Positions 9,375-19,800 of a stretch of 64,000 bases of DNA are shown piece after piece. Source of the stretch: Glutinoglossum americanum (Eukaryota; Ascomycota; Geoglossomycetes; Geoglossales; Geoglossaceae). The translations under genes and the position numbers were made by a program. Numbering within the stretch: the stretch's first letter is position 1; each line of letters begins with the position of its first letter. The DNA is taken from NCBI GenBank assembly GCA_020080175.1, contig JAGHQL010000119.1:19623-83622 (forward strand). Reading direction: 5' to 3'. The notes under the pieces were generated by a model. It saw only the letters and a program-made list of their open reading frames with translations. It searched no databases and was not told the origin of the DNA.

Positions 9375-10916
9375 ATGTCAAACGTCTATCTCGATGGCAC
9401 AACTCTTGAAGGTGGTGGGCAACTTGTCCGCAACGCCCTCGCGCTCTCTTCACTAACCCGAACGCCAATCCACATCACATCGATCCGGGGCAACCGCAGT
9501 GACGGTGGGGGGCTCAAGGCGCAGCATCTCAGCGCGCTTGATTGGCTTGCGCGGGCGACGGGGGCTGTTGTGGAGGGAGCTCATAGGAGGTCGAAGGAGG
9601 TGGTTTTTAAGCCTGGTGATGGAGTGCGTGTAGATTTGAATGGCGGGATGGGGGGAAGGAGGGAGGTGGAGATTGATGTGGGGAGTCCGGGGAGTGTATT
9701 TCTGGTATTTCAGGCTGTTCTGCCAGTTTTGATATTCGGTGGAATGGGGGAGGAGCCTCTAACCCTGATAATCAGAGGCGGGACCACTGTCTCACACTCA
9801 CCCTCCCATGCTTACGTCGCACAAGTCCTCATCCCCACACTCTCCCGCATCGGTCTTCCCCCAATCACCGTCTCCCACCCCAACCATAACAACCTCATCA
9901 ACACCGTTACGTTCACAATCACGCCGCTCCCTCTCGGAGCAAGCTTGCCTGTGTTTTCGCTCACGGACCGCGGAGAGGTGAGTAGTGTGGATGTGACGAT
10001 TGTGGCTCCTTCGGAGGCGATGAGGAGGGTTATGGAGGGGGAGGTTTGTGGCGCGTTGAGAGAGTGGGGGAAGGAGTTTGAGATTCGATTATTCGGTGAG
10101 GAGGAAGAAAGGGAGGATGGTAGTGAGGAAGCAGAATCACATAAGAATAAAAACAACAACAAAAACAACATCCTCTACATTCTCCTCGTCCTCCACACGA
10201 CAACCTCCCAAATCCTCGCAACAGATTCTCTCCTCACCCTTCCTAACCCTTCCAAACGGAAAAATGTCCCCAACCGCCACAATCTGCGCGCTACCGCACT
10301 AACCGCCTTTACTACCAAAACCGCAAAGGCCCTAAAACGTGAATGGGACCGTGGAGGTTGTGTCGACTATAGAATGAGAGATCAGCTAGTCGTGTTCCAA
10401 GGGTTGGCTAGTGGGAGGTGTAGAGTTGATGGGGGTGGGGGCGGTGGTGAGATTGAGGATGGGGATGACGATGGCGACTATGATGGGGGAGGCTCCATGC
10501 ACACGAAAACAAGTCGCTGGGTCCTTAGCCAGTTATTAGGCGTGAAGTGGGATGGGGAGGGGAACTGTGAAGGGGTAGGATGGAAGAGTGGTGAGAGGTG
10601 GAGGGGTAGGCTGGTGGGGGAGAGTGGGGGCGCTGTGGGAGATGAGCAAGTCAAGAAAGCAACGAGGAAGAAGGTTGCCGCTGCCGTGGTGAAGAATAAG
10701 GCGCGAGAGAAGGGAAAAGGTAGAGGGGAGGGATGGGGTAAGGGGAAGGGGAAGGGGAGAGTGGTTGCCGGCGGACTTTGCACCAGCGGGGAGGAGGACG
10801 ACGACTACGAAGTTGACTACGAGGAGGATGGGGTTTTGGGAAGGGCAACCAAGGGAAAAGGCGGCGGCGATGGTGACTGCGAGTTTGTAGAAGCGGTCGA
10901 CGCCTTGTCCATTTAG
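9375..10916 (+). CDS. RNA 3'-terminal phosphate cyclase-like protein with low-complexity extensions
   Basis: Single exon, 513 residues, against roughly 340-370 for typical RtcA. The N-terminus fits the family: VYLDGTTLEGGGQLVRNALA, then IRGNRSDGGGLKAQH. Further family blocks are LYILLVLHTTTSQILA, GGCVDYRMRDQLVVFQGLA and MHTKTSRWVLSQLLGVKWD; by analogy with RtcA the His at residue 376 in that last block would be the nucleotidylated catalytic residue. Family members convert RNA 3'-phosphate to a 2',3'-cyclic phosphate using ATP. Oddities are an Asp/Gly-rich insertion just before the catalytic His (residues about 350-374), an Asn/Lys-rich insertion near 255-265, and a C-terminal tail of about 100 residues that is Lys/Gly/Arg-rich then acidic. 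The Rcl1 branch lacks the catalytic His, so the retained His favours the RtcA branch. Confidence 0.88.
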   Translation: MSNVYLDGTTLEGGGQLVRNALALSSLTRTPIHITSIRGNRSDGGGLKAQHLSALDWLARATGAVVEGAHRRSKEVVFKPGDGVRVDLNGGMGGRREVEIDVGSPGSVFLVFQAVLPVLIFGGMGEEPLTLIIRGGTTVSHSPSHAYVAQVLIPTLSRIGLPPITVSHPNHNNLINTVTFTITPLPLGASLPVFSLTDRGEVSSVDVTIVAPSEAMRRVMEGEVCGALREWGKEFEIRLFGEEEEREDGSEEAESHKNKNNNKNNILYILLVLHTTTSQILATDSLLTLPNPSKRKNVPNRHNLRATALTAFTTKTAKALKREWDRGGCVDYRMRDQLVVFQGLASGRCRVDGGGGGGEIEDGDDDGDYDGGGSMHTKTSRWVLSQLLGVKWDGEGNCEGVGWKSGERWRGRLVGESGGAVGDEQVKKATRKKVAAAVVKNKAREKGKGRGEGWGKGKGKGRVVAGGLCTSGEEDDDYEVDYEEDGVLGRATKGKGGGDGDCEFVEAVDALSI

Positions 10917-11168
10917 ATAAAGAACCACCCCATACGCAACCCTTTTTATCTTTAAGAACAAAGAAAACAATCAACAACCCAACCCCCCTTTGCCCCGTAA
11001 TAGCCCCCCCCCACACCCGAATCCACGCCCACACCACCCAACAACGCCCGACCAGCCACCACACTCCCCCCGTTTTCCAATGTATATATGAACCTAGACG
11101 CACACTTCCCCCCCCCATTTCCCTTGGAAAAAAAAAGAAAAAAAAGAAACCCCCCTTCCCACGGAGGG

Positions 11169-11348
11169 ATGTGTATCACCGTCACCCCCGTCTACGCCTG
11201 CGACCACCTGGGCACCTACTACGTGCACCGCTGCGCCAGCCTCGCACCCTCCTGCCTCGCTACGCGTAGGCGTCCAGCTTATAGGCTCGTGGACGAGCTT
11301 TGTGCGGATTGTCGGGGGTTTGGCAGGTGGTGGTTGTTTGGGACGTGA
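11169..11348 (+). CDS. Possible small cysteine-containing protein, 59 aa
   Basis: The frame starts at ATG 11169 (MCITVTPVYACDHLG) and ends at a TGA at 11346-11348. Third codon positions through the first half are almost all C or G (ATC ACC GTC ACC CCC GTC TAC GCC TGC), while the surroundings are homopolymer-rich noncoding DNA; that is a real coding signal in so short a frame. Six Cys (positions 2, 11, 22, 30, 47, 50) and several His suggest metal binding or disulfides. The MC(I/T)T...YxCxH opening resembles short uncharacterised proteins in other ascomycetes. An in-frame ATG at 11088 would add 27 low-complexity residues, so I prefer the later start. No signal peptide is seen. Confidence 0.4.
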   Translation: MCITVTPVYACDHLGTYYVHRCASLAPSCLATRRRPAYRLVDELCADCRGFGRWWLFGT

Positions 11349-11955
11349 GGATAGGGTATGTAAGGTGAATGGGTAGGGGGCGGGGTGGAAGGCCGCTCAC
11401 TAAGGAGGTATTCTTGAACTTTGGAGGGGGGGGGGGGGAGGGAAACCACTCCCCCCTTCCCTGATAAATGAAAAAAATAAATAAAAAAAACTCGTCTTAT
11501 CATTTCCCCTCCACCCTCATTATCTAGAGTAATAGGAGTAAATTCGTTTCATTTTCCTCACCATGCAACGTTTCCTTTAGCCCTTAGCCATTAGTCGAAT
11601 CATCTGAATAAAAAAAAAAAATTTGAAGAGTAATAATTGAAAACGCAGCGCTTTCCAAATGGGAAAAAAGAACAACTTTTTGAATAATGCATGCGTTTCT
11701 CCCCGCTTAAATGCAACGGCTCGGCTCGTCCGTATTGCGTGAATGATAACATATGGAAATGCAGTCTCGAAAAAGCAGAAAAGCGCGCCATGGGGCAGAT
11801 ATGGGGAGGATGGCCTAGGTTGGCCCATAGTATTGAGGAGAATTCACACCTATGCCAGCGTTCTGCAAGCAAATCTTGTTCAATACTGAGTCTAGATGCT
11901 AGATGTTCAGATGCCACCCAACCGGGCCCGTTGCGCCCGAGTGTTGGTTAATGAC
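11349..11955. other. Intergenic stretch with homopolymer runs
   Basis: No gene seen. It holds a run of 13 or more G near 11426-11439, A-rich runs near 11470-11490 and 11611-11621, and the 3' flank of the Tudor-SN gene on the minus strand. Confidence 0.5.
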
Positions 11956-14823
11956 TTAGTCCTCCGTCAAGTCTCCATATTCCCACATTCCTCTCCTGGC
12001 TTTCTTCGCTTCCTCCTCCTTGGTCTTCAGAGCTGGAAGTACATCTGTTGCGGCGCGCTCCCAAGCCTTTAATTTCTTTGGTACCATTGCTAGGCCTTCC
12101 GCCAGAATGTCCGCGTTGTAACTCTCTAGTAGACTGCCGGAGACCTTGGGGTCAAATAGCGTGATATATAAGGTGCCGTCCGGCCCAACCGAGTCTACGT
12201 TGGCTACTAGCTGCTTGCTGCTGGTGATTTGGTCGATGAAACTGACCGCATCGGCAAGATAGTCTGCTTGTGTTGGAAACTGTAGGAACGATAGAACGGC
12301 ATCGACAGCCTGGGGTTTCAGCTTTGAGGTGGCGAATTGCGGCTGGTTCAGAGGTCGTAATCGGGACCAAGGCAGCTTCTCCGAATTCCCGTAGTCGATG
12401 TAATTCACTTCGGCTTGTTTGCCTTCGCGGTCAACCCTGAACACCTTCGCTCGGTACCACTCTCCATCTTCGGAGAACTTAGCTGCCACGACCTCGCCGG
12501 CCTTTGGAGGGCCAGGTAGTGGGGTGCTGTTTGCCTTATTCATATGAAAAGCCTTGAAAGAGCTCATCATCTCTGTTAAGGAGGCAGTACCCGTTCCGAT
12601 CTGCTGTAGCTTCAGCTTGGTATTCTCATCAACGTTCGTCACCACAACGTCACGGTAATCCTTCTTTCGGGGTGCGGGCGTCGCGTCGCTGTTGTTATCA
12701 CCGGCTTCGTCGGGCTGTCCCCCATTCTGGTCCTCTTCTTTACTCGGGTCCCAGTCATGCCACATGCCTTTGTGCGCTTCCTTAGCCTTTTTCTCTGCTG
12801 CGAAAAGCTCGGTGGAGTTGCCGGATTGCTCTGCCGAATATGCATGCACGCTGGCGAGTCCTTCTTCAACCAATAGCTTTGCGAAACTCTCACGATTTAT
12901 ATAAAGAGTCCCAATAAAGCCGCCCTTCGAATCTAGATTTTCGACGTCAATCTCAACATCGCGTTGCATGCACCGTCGAATCGCAAAATCATGTGCCTCT
13001 TGGCCGAATGGTTCCCCCTTTTCGCTCGGATTTCTGGCCGATTTTGGAGCGCGGATGCCCGAAAGCACAAAAGTGAGTTTTGCATTTTCCCGAGGGACAA
13101 GGACAGTAAATCGTGACCCTGACTTGACGAAGTCGACAATGGCAGGAACCTTCTTTTGGCGCTGGAGGATCGAAAATTGAATTTTAGCCTTCTGCACACT
13201 CTCAGAGGCATCGACAAATTGCTTGCTGGTAGGAGACTTCTTCGCATACATTCCCTTCTGTTCCTTTTGGGCAACTTCCTCCGCGGCCAGAAGTTCGTCA
13301 TAGATGGGTGACCGATCCTCGTCGTCTCTCCTGTGTCGAATGACCGAGGCGTAACCATTCTCAACGAGTAAAAGAGCGATATTCTTGTCGTTGAAGACAA
13401 CTGTTGCCATTTCACGCTCCTCGAAATTTTCCTGGGCTGGCCGTTTGCCATCAATGGTTACTTTGACATGCTTGCCGATGAGCTTTTTCCGTAAGAACTC
13501 TTTTGCCTCTGCGCCGAATGGTGCTTGCTTGGGATCGGTTGACCTGCGATCACGTGTTAGATATACAAAAGCGGATAAAAGGGTTCGAATGTTGTTGGCT
13601 GCACTTACTTGGGTTGTCTAATGCTGCTCAGGCTTACGCGTTTCTCGACGCCAGCCTTAGTCCGAAGATAAAGCGTGTCTGCATTCTGCACCCTACTAAC
13701 AATAGCCTCTGTGTTTCTGGAAGCGCCAGTCCCCTTAGCAACATGTCCCTTGAACTGGCCGAAATTGTTTTCCTTTGCTTCTTTTTCTGCTTGACGTAAT
13801 GTGGCCATGCCGGCCCCAAGCATTGTCGAATGAAAATCGGTGCATCTCGCCAGTCCCGCCTTCAGAATGAACTCGGCAATGCTTCCGTTAGGGTGTTTCA
13901 CGATACCGACTAGTTGGTTCTGTTGGCTCACACCAACAATCTCTACCTTTACAGAGCGCTGGAGAAGCCGTGTCTCGACAAAATCCTTGGCCTCATCCCC
14001 GTACGGCTCTGCAAGCACCTCTTTCCCGTCGGAGGGGTTTGTGCGTCTTGTTGCCGGAGCACGAATGCCAGCTATAAGGACTATGGTTTGTTGGTGTTGT
14101 TTTGGGCTGAGTTGAAGACGAACTGCTAGACGGTCTCCGCTCAAAACTCGCTCGACAATCGCTATACGAAAGCAATTAGATTCAGCCCGATGTATATCGA
14201 GAGACCTTAGTACTACGTACCATCTATACTCTGCCCCTTATATTGCTCGGCGAACGTTTTTGGGTCCGGCAATTCGTTATTGACGTCTATAACCCCACCG
14301 CTTGGTGCCCACAGCCCCTTGCTACTGGATCTTGCTGAACCTTCTGAAAGCTTGAGCTTCTCAACTTGAGCCGTTGCCTCCTCAGTGTCGTCCTTTCTAC
14401 CAGCGTCGTCTCGCACCTTCAACCATCCTTCAGCTACAGCAGCTTCTGGTAGCGTCTGCCCATTCGGGAGGTTGATGGTACCGTATTCTCGTTTCGAAAT
14501 CGGACCGGGTACTTGGTAGAGGACTTGGAATTGGACAACCTTGCCAACTGCTAGTCGACGGATGAAGTCTCGAGACTCGAATGCAAATGGCTGTACGGAT
14601 CCTCTGATTAGCAATGCCGTGTGCGTACAGTTGGCAAGCAAACGCCGGGAGGGTGCATAAAAGCTGTGACAAGGATACATACCTCTTCACCATCCTTCCT
14701 CAATCTTGGAGCTGACACATATGCTAAACTGAGTTGTCTTTCTTGACTCGGATTATTCACCGATGCGAGAATCAAGGTATCTCCAGAAAGAACCGACTTG
14801 ACCTTCGCTTGCGAGATAGGCAT
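11956..14823 (-). CDS. Tudor-SN (staphylococcal nuclease domain-containing protein 1, SND1 family)
   Basis: Exons on the minus strand are 14823-14683, 14590-14221, 14161-13609 and 13543-11956, giving 883 residues, the usual family size. All three introns (92, 59 and 65 bp) have GT-AG ends and keep frame. The start MPISQAKVKSVLSGDTLIL is the typical opening SN-like domain. Repeated SN/OB domains follow (IVERVLSGDRLAVRLQL, KEFLRKKLIGKHVKVTID, FTVLVPRENAKLTFVLSGIRAP as two pieces of the same pattern). A Tudor domain lies near residues 695-745 (VAAKFSEDGEWYRAKV, VNYIDYGNSEKLPW), embedded in the last SN domain that ends at the C-terminus. Family members act in RNA processing, RISC-associated decay, stress granules and transcript stability. 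A 5' leader intron may exist upstream of 14823 but is not needed for the coding frame. Confidence 0.93.
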
Positions 14824-15863
14824 TGTTGTGCAATCTGCGAGGTGCGTCAGCCAGCGGGACTTGAGCTTTGAATTGTTGTTGTACAACCCAAAGGCGGTGG
14901 AGACGGGCAAAAGAGGCCTAGGGGGAGTCTGACACAGTTGTGAGCACGGGGAGAGCTTACGATTTTTGAGCTGGATATGTAGCACTAAAAGGCCTCGGTG
15001 AGTTAAGTAAGTAGCGGTGGGACGAAATCTTGGGGCGCAATGCGGAGTAAAAGAAAAGTTGAAGTTTGTGTGCAATTTAGACGAGATACTCAAATAGGAC
15101 GTTTTCCTCGGGTAGGATTCTCCAACAACCGTATGGACACGATCTAATATAAATTACTACATAACTTGAAGTCCTGCTTCAGGATCTCTCTACCCTTGGT
15201 TGAGCAGCTGCCAGTTGCAACTGAGGAAATTCGTAGGGAGCAGCGTTGTGTATTTATCCCCTTTTCCTTGGGGTTATGCTCTGAACAGAGAGCCCTAGGG
15301 TAGGAGAGGGGTTGGCTAACAAGCTTACTAAGCGATGAGCACCAGCCCGATGAGGGGTTCTTCGGGGAGTGACTGCTCTTACTTCAAGGATCACGGTCTG
15401 TAACTGCATAGCGGGCTAACCGGAGACTCTCGTTTCCAAGAAGCCCCGCGTTTACCGTAATATCAGTTAATTCGGTGGCATATTAGTTTACGGGTTGACG
15501 AAAGAGCTTCTCTAGCACGGGTAACCAACATTTGGGGTCAGTGGATATGGACGCGGGCCTCGTGAATAAAGGAGCCACGCCATATTTCCCCATAATGCCC
15601 AGCGGAACTCTTGCTTCACAAATTAGACGTGAGGACGGGTGGCTATGCCTAAGATTTTCGTTTTATGGACCTATAATAAATCCGGGGGAAACCGTTGCTG
15701 TCGCCACATCGATATTGCCTGGGGTTCATTAAGGTGGTGATGGTGATTTCCGGACGTTAGGTCCGAGCCCTTAAGGTCGTGAGGGGGTGAAGGCATATGG
15801 GTACAGTTCGCGCGGCGAGGGAAGTACCGCTGAGGGGCTACGTTGTGCCTGGGCAAAGATATA
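14824..15863. other. Region between Tudor-SN and the upstream minus-strand gene
   Basis: No supported reading frame. The Tudor-SN promoter and leader should lie in about 14824-15200. The 15240-15860 part has higher GC and several short inverted repeats (for example CGGAC/GTCCG near 15754-15768), but I could not match it to a known structural RNA. Confidence 0.4.
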
Positions 15864-16736
15864 TTAACGTGCATTCGCCCAAATTGGAAACGCTTTAGTA
15901 AGCTTATCTGGCACCACCAAGCATGTTTGGACGAAATAAGTCCTGCTAGGATCCATATGGGGGTAGTATCGTACTGGAGGTGTCGTCGTCATGGCCAATC
16001 CTGTCTGCTCCAAGTCAGGATGAGATCTGCGGGCAGCTGAACTTTCGAAAAAGAGCTTGCGGCGCAGAGTGGTTTTGACGTGAATAGAGGACAAGCCAGC
16101 GATGCGAGCTGGTTCGATAGGAATGCCCTCGAAGGCCCGGAGGTTATTTAAATAAAGTGTTCCAGAAGGAAGCGGCACGCCCGCCTTACCTGATCCAGCA
16201 CCGCGGCACGGGTCGATTGATTCGACCAGCCAACGTTTTCTAAGGCGGGACTTTTTGCCTGGCTCGATTAAACGTGATACGTGATCGATAAACTCGTCGG
16301 TAGTAGCGATCGGGCCCTCTGCCCGCCGGAAGCGCAACAAAAGTCCATGCAATAACGTGTTACGGCATCACACAATCACCTCGTCGCTATCATCGCCGTC
16401 TACGTCGTTGGCGTAGTAGAGAACAGACATTTGTTCATCCGCAAACGTATCAACAAATCCCGGTGTTAAGGAGCGACTTGCACTATTGCAATAAGCGAGC
16501 CTGATCTCTGATCTCGCTGGACTACAAGGCGCCGCACCGCTGCGGAGTGCAACTTGGATGCGACTTGTGCCTGTCGTTCATAGTGCTTGTGCTACTCCAG
16601 TTCAGCTCTTGAGTGTAGATGCGCATTACCGCAGCTAGTTGATCCATGGGTCGCGCTCACGAGAGTTGTTTGGTTCCAATCTGCCGTCGCGGCGCATTCG
16701 AAACACGACCTCTTTGAGGTTGTCAAACCTGTCCAT
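15864..16736 (-). CDS. Proposed four-exon gene, 212 aa, unknown function
   Basis: Proposed exons on the minus strand are 16736-16661, 16570-16380, 16316-16190 and 16108-15864. They sum to 639 nt with no stop until TAA at 15864. The introns (90, 63 and 81 bp) start GTGAGC, GTGATT and GTAAGG and end CAG, GAG and CAG; the second and third carry branch-like GTAAC and ATAACC at a sensible distance. The predicted protein starts MDRFDNLKEVVFRMRRDG, has an acidic patch (NDVDGDDSDE), then a helical basic part (TTDEFIDHVSRLIEPGKKSR). I recognise no family. Weak points are that the second intron must use a GAG acceptor two bases after a CAG, and that the start codon is only 90 bp from the divergent Rho GEF start. 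Without the second splice the protein would end after DSDEVIV at 92 residues. Confidence 0.42.
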
Positions 16737-16826
16737 CTGTCTCCGACCGTTGCTGCATAATAGCACATTCGATCAGCAAACAAGATTCCTATACTCGTCC
16801 TGGATCAAGGACTCGAGGCACCGGCC

Positions 16827-19800
16827 ATGGCGCATCACCAAAATGACCAAACTTATTTTGGGTATAACCATCCCCAGCAGCCGTCACAGCAACAACAATA
16901 CGGCAACCAACTGAGTTCGGCTGGTCAGAGCCAACTGCATCGGGTACCGAGTTTTGACAGCGGGGACGACGCAACTTTCTTCGATGGCACGAATGGCAGG
17001 GACAGCAACGATCCCAGCCCTGGGAATGGTGGAACCCGAGTGAATGGAGGCTACAGCACCGGTGGCGTTCCTAGGAGGCAGACAGACGAGCTATTCATGG
17101 GAGGACCAAGCGGTTATCAACCAACCCAGCCCAATCGAACATCATCGTATGGTCCGGGAGTTCCTGGATATCAGCAACAGTATCAAGCTCAGCCGTCGCA
17201 TCAAACTGCTCAGACATATAACCCCCAACAATTTCCTCGCACGCAGTCACAGTACGACCCTCGAGCCTACTCCGCCGTCAATGCTGGCCATGGAACTTCT
17301 CATCCGCCTTACAACCCGGCCGCTTATCATAACACAGGCGTGGCACGCCATACGAGTTATTCGGGTCCGCCGAGCGGTTACTCTCCTGGCATCTATGGGT
17401 CCACTGCACCTTACGCATCTCCCCCACTTGGCTCGCATCTTCCCTCAACCCCCCCGCTCTCGCAAGGCCAGCAACAACAATACTTTACCCGAACGCAATC
17501 ACAGTATACTCGGCCAACTTCACAGCACATATCATACATGCCGCAGACACATGGCCCATTTTCCCCTGGACCCCCTCAGCATCCAGGTTCGGCGCTGCCG
17601 CCTAGCCGACCCAATGCGTATACGCCTCCCGCACCCCCCCCTCCCCCATTTCCGCCTCATAGCGGGACATTCCTTTCTGATGATTTTCGGGACGCCATGG
17701 GCCCCGCTCAGCCCACACACGCGCAGGCCTCGCAGTCCTCGCAACCGATCCCGATGCCTGCCAGTCAACAACTCCCATCACTTCCAACCCCCGAAAGCCC
17801 CATCCTTCAAACCATGACGCGCTATAGTTCTACCTCATCACATGGAGAGCCGGCAGTGAATCCACTCCCGCCGCATCCAATACATTCGCCGAATCGAACG
17901 AGTAACGCTAGTGACCATCTCCGAGGGCGGCCACTCCCTGGCCGGCCAGTGGATGAGAGCGACGAAGAGTATATTAGTGGTCTAATCGGAAACGGTAGCC
18001 ACACGGGGTCGGCGGATGACTTGGCCCGGGAAAGTATATGGAAGGAGGTGGAGGCTGCCATTGATAGCATAGGCCCGGGTGCCCCTTCCGCCCGACCAAG
18101 TATACGAACGGAAGCGTCCCACCACTCCCCTATTGATGAGGGGAGCGAACCGGCTCCGCTATTCTCCGACGGCCGTGGGCATGGCCCCGGTGCACAGAAT
18201 AATGCTACTAACGGGCATCTGAGCGCTACAGGAACAGGAAGCTACGTTAATTATGGTGCCTACAGCGATGAAAGTGACGCTGAAGCAGCGGCTGGCCTCG
18301 AGGCTATGCGCATGGCAGAGGAACAGGATGCCGCCGATAACGCACGGAGACAAAGCGGGGAGTCGGCCTCAACTGCGACGTATGGCCAGAGCTTGCGGGT
18401 GCCTCAACGAACCGGGGAGGAGCCGAGTAGTGATAGTGATTATGGCAATGTGGACATGGGTCTCTATGGGGGCGGCTATGGGGCCAGCATATCTTACGGT
18501 GACGATAGTTATGCCATCCCTGGCGCGCAATGGCATTCAAGCGAGATGGAAGACCAGAGTCGACCGCTTCCAACACCTGGATCAATACGTCGAGCACCAG
18601 GTGTACCCGCTAGCGCTCATATGGATGGCGATAGCATCCCATATGACTACCCGATACCTGACCAAGATACTATTCATCCGTTCCCATCTTTCAGCAGCAA
18701 TGCCAGGGTTGATACTTTCGGAACCGGCGGCCTATCGGAACCTAGTCCGCATAGACGAAGGTTGAGCTTTGATGAGGGCGACGAGACTCCTTGGGATTCT
18801 CAGGCCTCACGTCAGAGATCTGGCAGTCAAAGCCCGCAGAAAAACCGTGACGCTGAAGAGTTTCCGGAGCTCTTTTATCATCCCGCTACTAGTTCTATGG
18901 GCACCCAACGACCACTTCCTTCGGTACCGCAAGCTTCAGCCAATCAGGTGCCACAGCTAATGGCGGCGGGGACCTACCAGGGCAATGCACAATATCAGCT
19001 GCCATACTCCCTCCCAAGTCAGGTCGCCCGCAATGCATACCCGTCAAACTTGGATTCCCCCGCCAACAGGGCACTGCTCGGCCCCTCCCCACAGGTACCG
19101 AGGTCTTCTTCGCTATCGAATCATAGCAGTTCCCCTCAGGCTATCCCCCCAGTACGCTCGAAGACAGATGCTGAAGAACGCAAGCTCAAGATGTTGAAAC
19201 AGCAGACTGGTATGCGATCAGGAGGACCTGGTTCAGAAACTGGGTACGATTCCCCGACCATTCCCCCGAGCGCTATAACGCTCGACCTGCCAGCAATACC
19301 ACAAGGTAAACGGAAACGGTTTACCCCCGCCAAGCTTTCGACCGCCGATTTCGAGCTATGCGATGAGCCTTGGGCTCTGAGTTCTATTGCACGGTGGATC
19401 AAAGTCATGAGTGAAGGTGAAACGGATTTGAAGATAAAAGTCATCGTCGATGGGATCGTAGCACTTTTCACGCACAAAGTGCCTACCATGAATACAGCAG
19501 ATGCCGAAACTCTAGGAGAGCGTGTCGTCAAAGATATGCTGGAAGCTGGTGTGTTGGTTGAGGAAGAAGAGTGGGTCAAGCTCAGGGACATTGGGATGTC
19601 GGGAGTCATCTGGCAACTCACTGGCCTTGGATGCTACGCACCGCGGCTGCACTCTACTGAAATGCTTGGGAGATGCTACTCCCATCATTGCTCTCGGACA
19701 TTGAAGAGGATCAGCATAATAGTGAGCGAGCCACAGCGGACGCAAGAAGATTGGGCGACATTTTATAAAGTCAAAAAGGAAGACATTGAAGGAATCAACA

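Noticed and set aside
10478-11118. Overlapping minus-strand frames of 101-155 codons
   Set aside because: They are antisense to the Rtc-like C-terminal tail, Pro/Ser/Leu-rich low complexity, and mutually overlapping.
15240-15540. Possible structured RNA between Tudor-SN and the proposed new gene
   Set aside because: Only short stems (4-5 bp) were found, and no conserved core of RNase P, SRP, group I intron, 5S or snRNA could be recognised.
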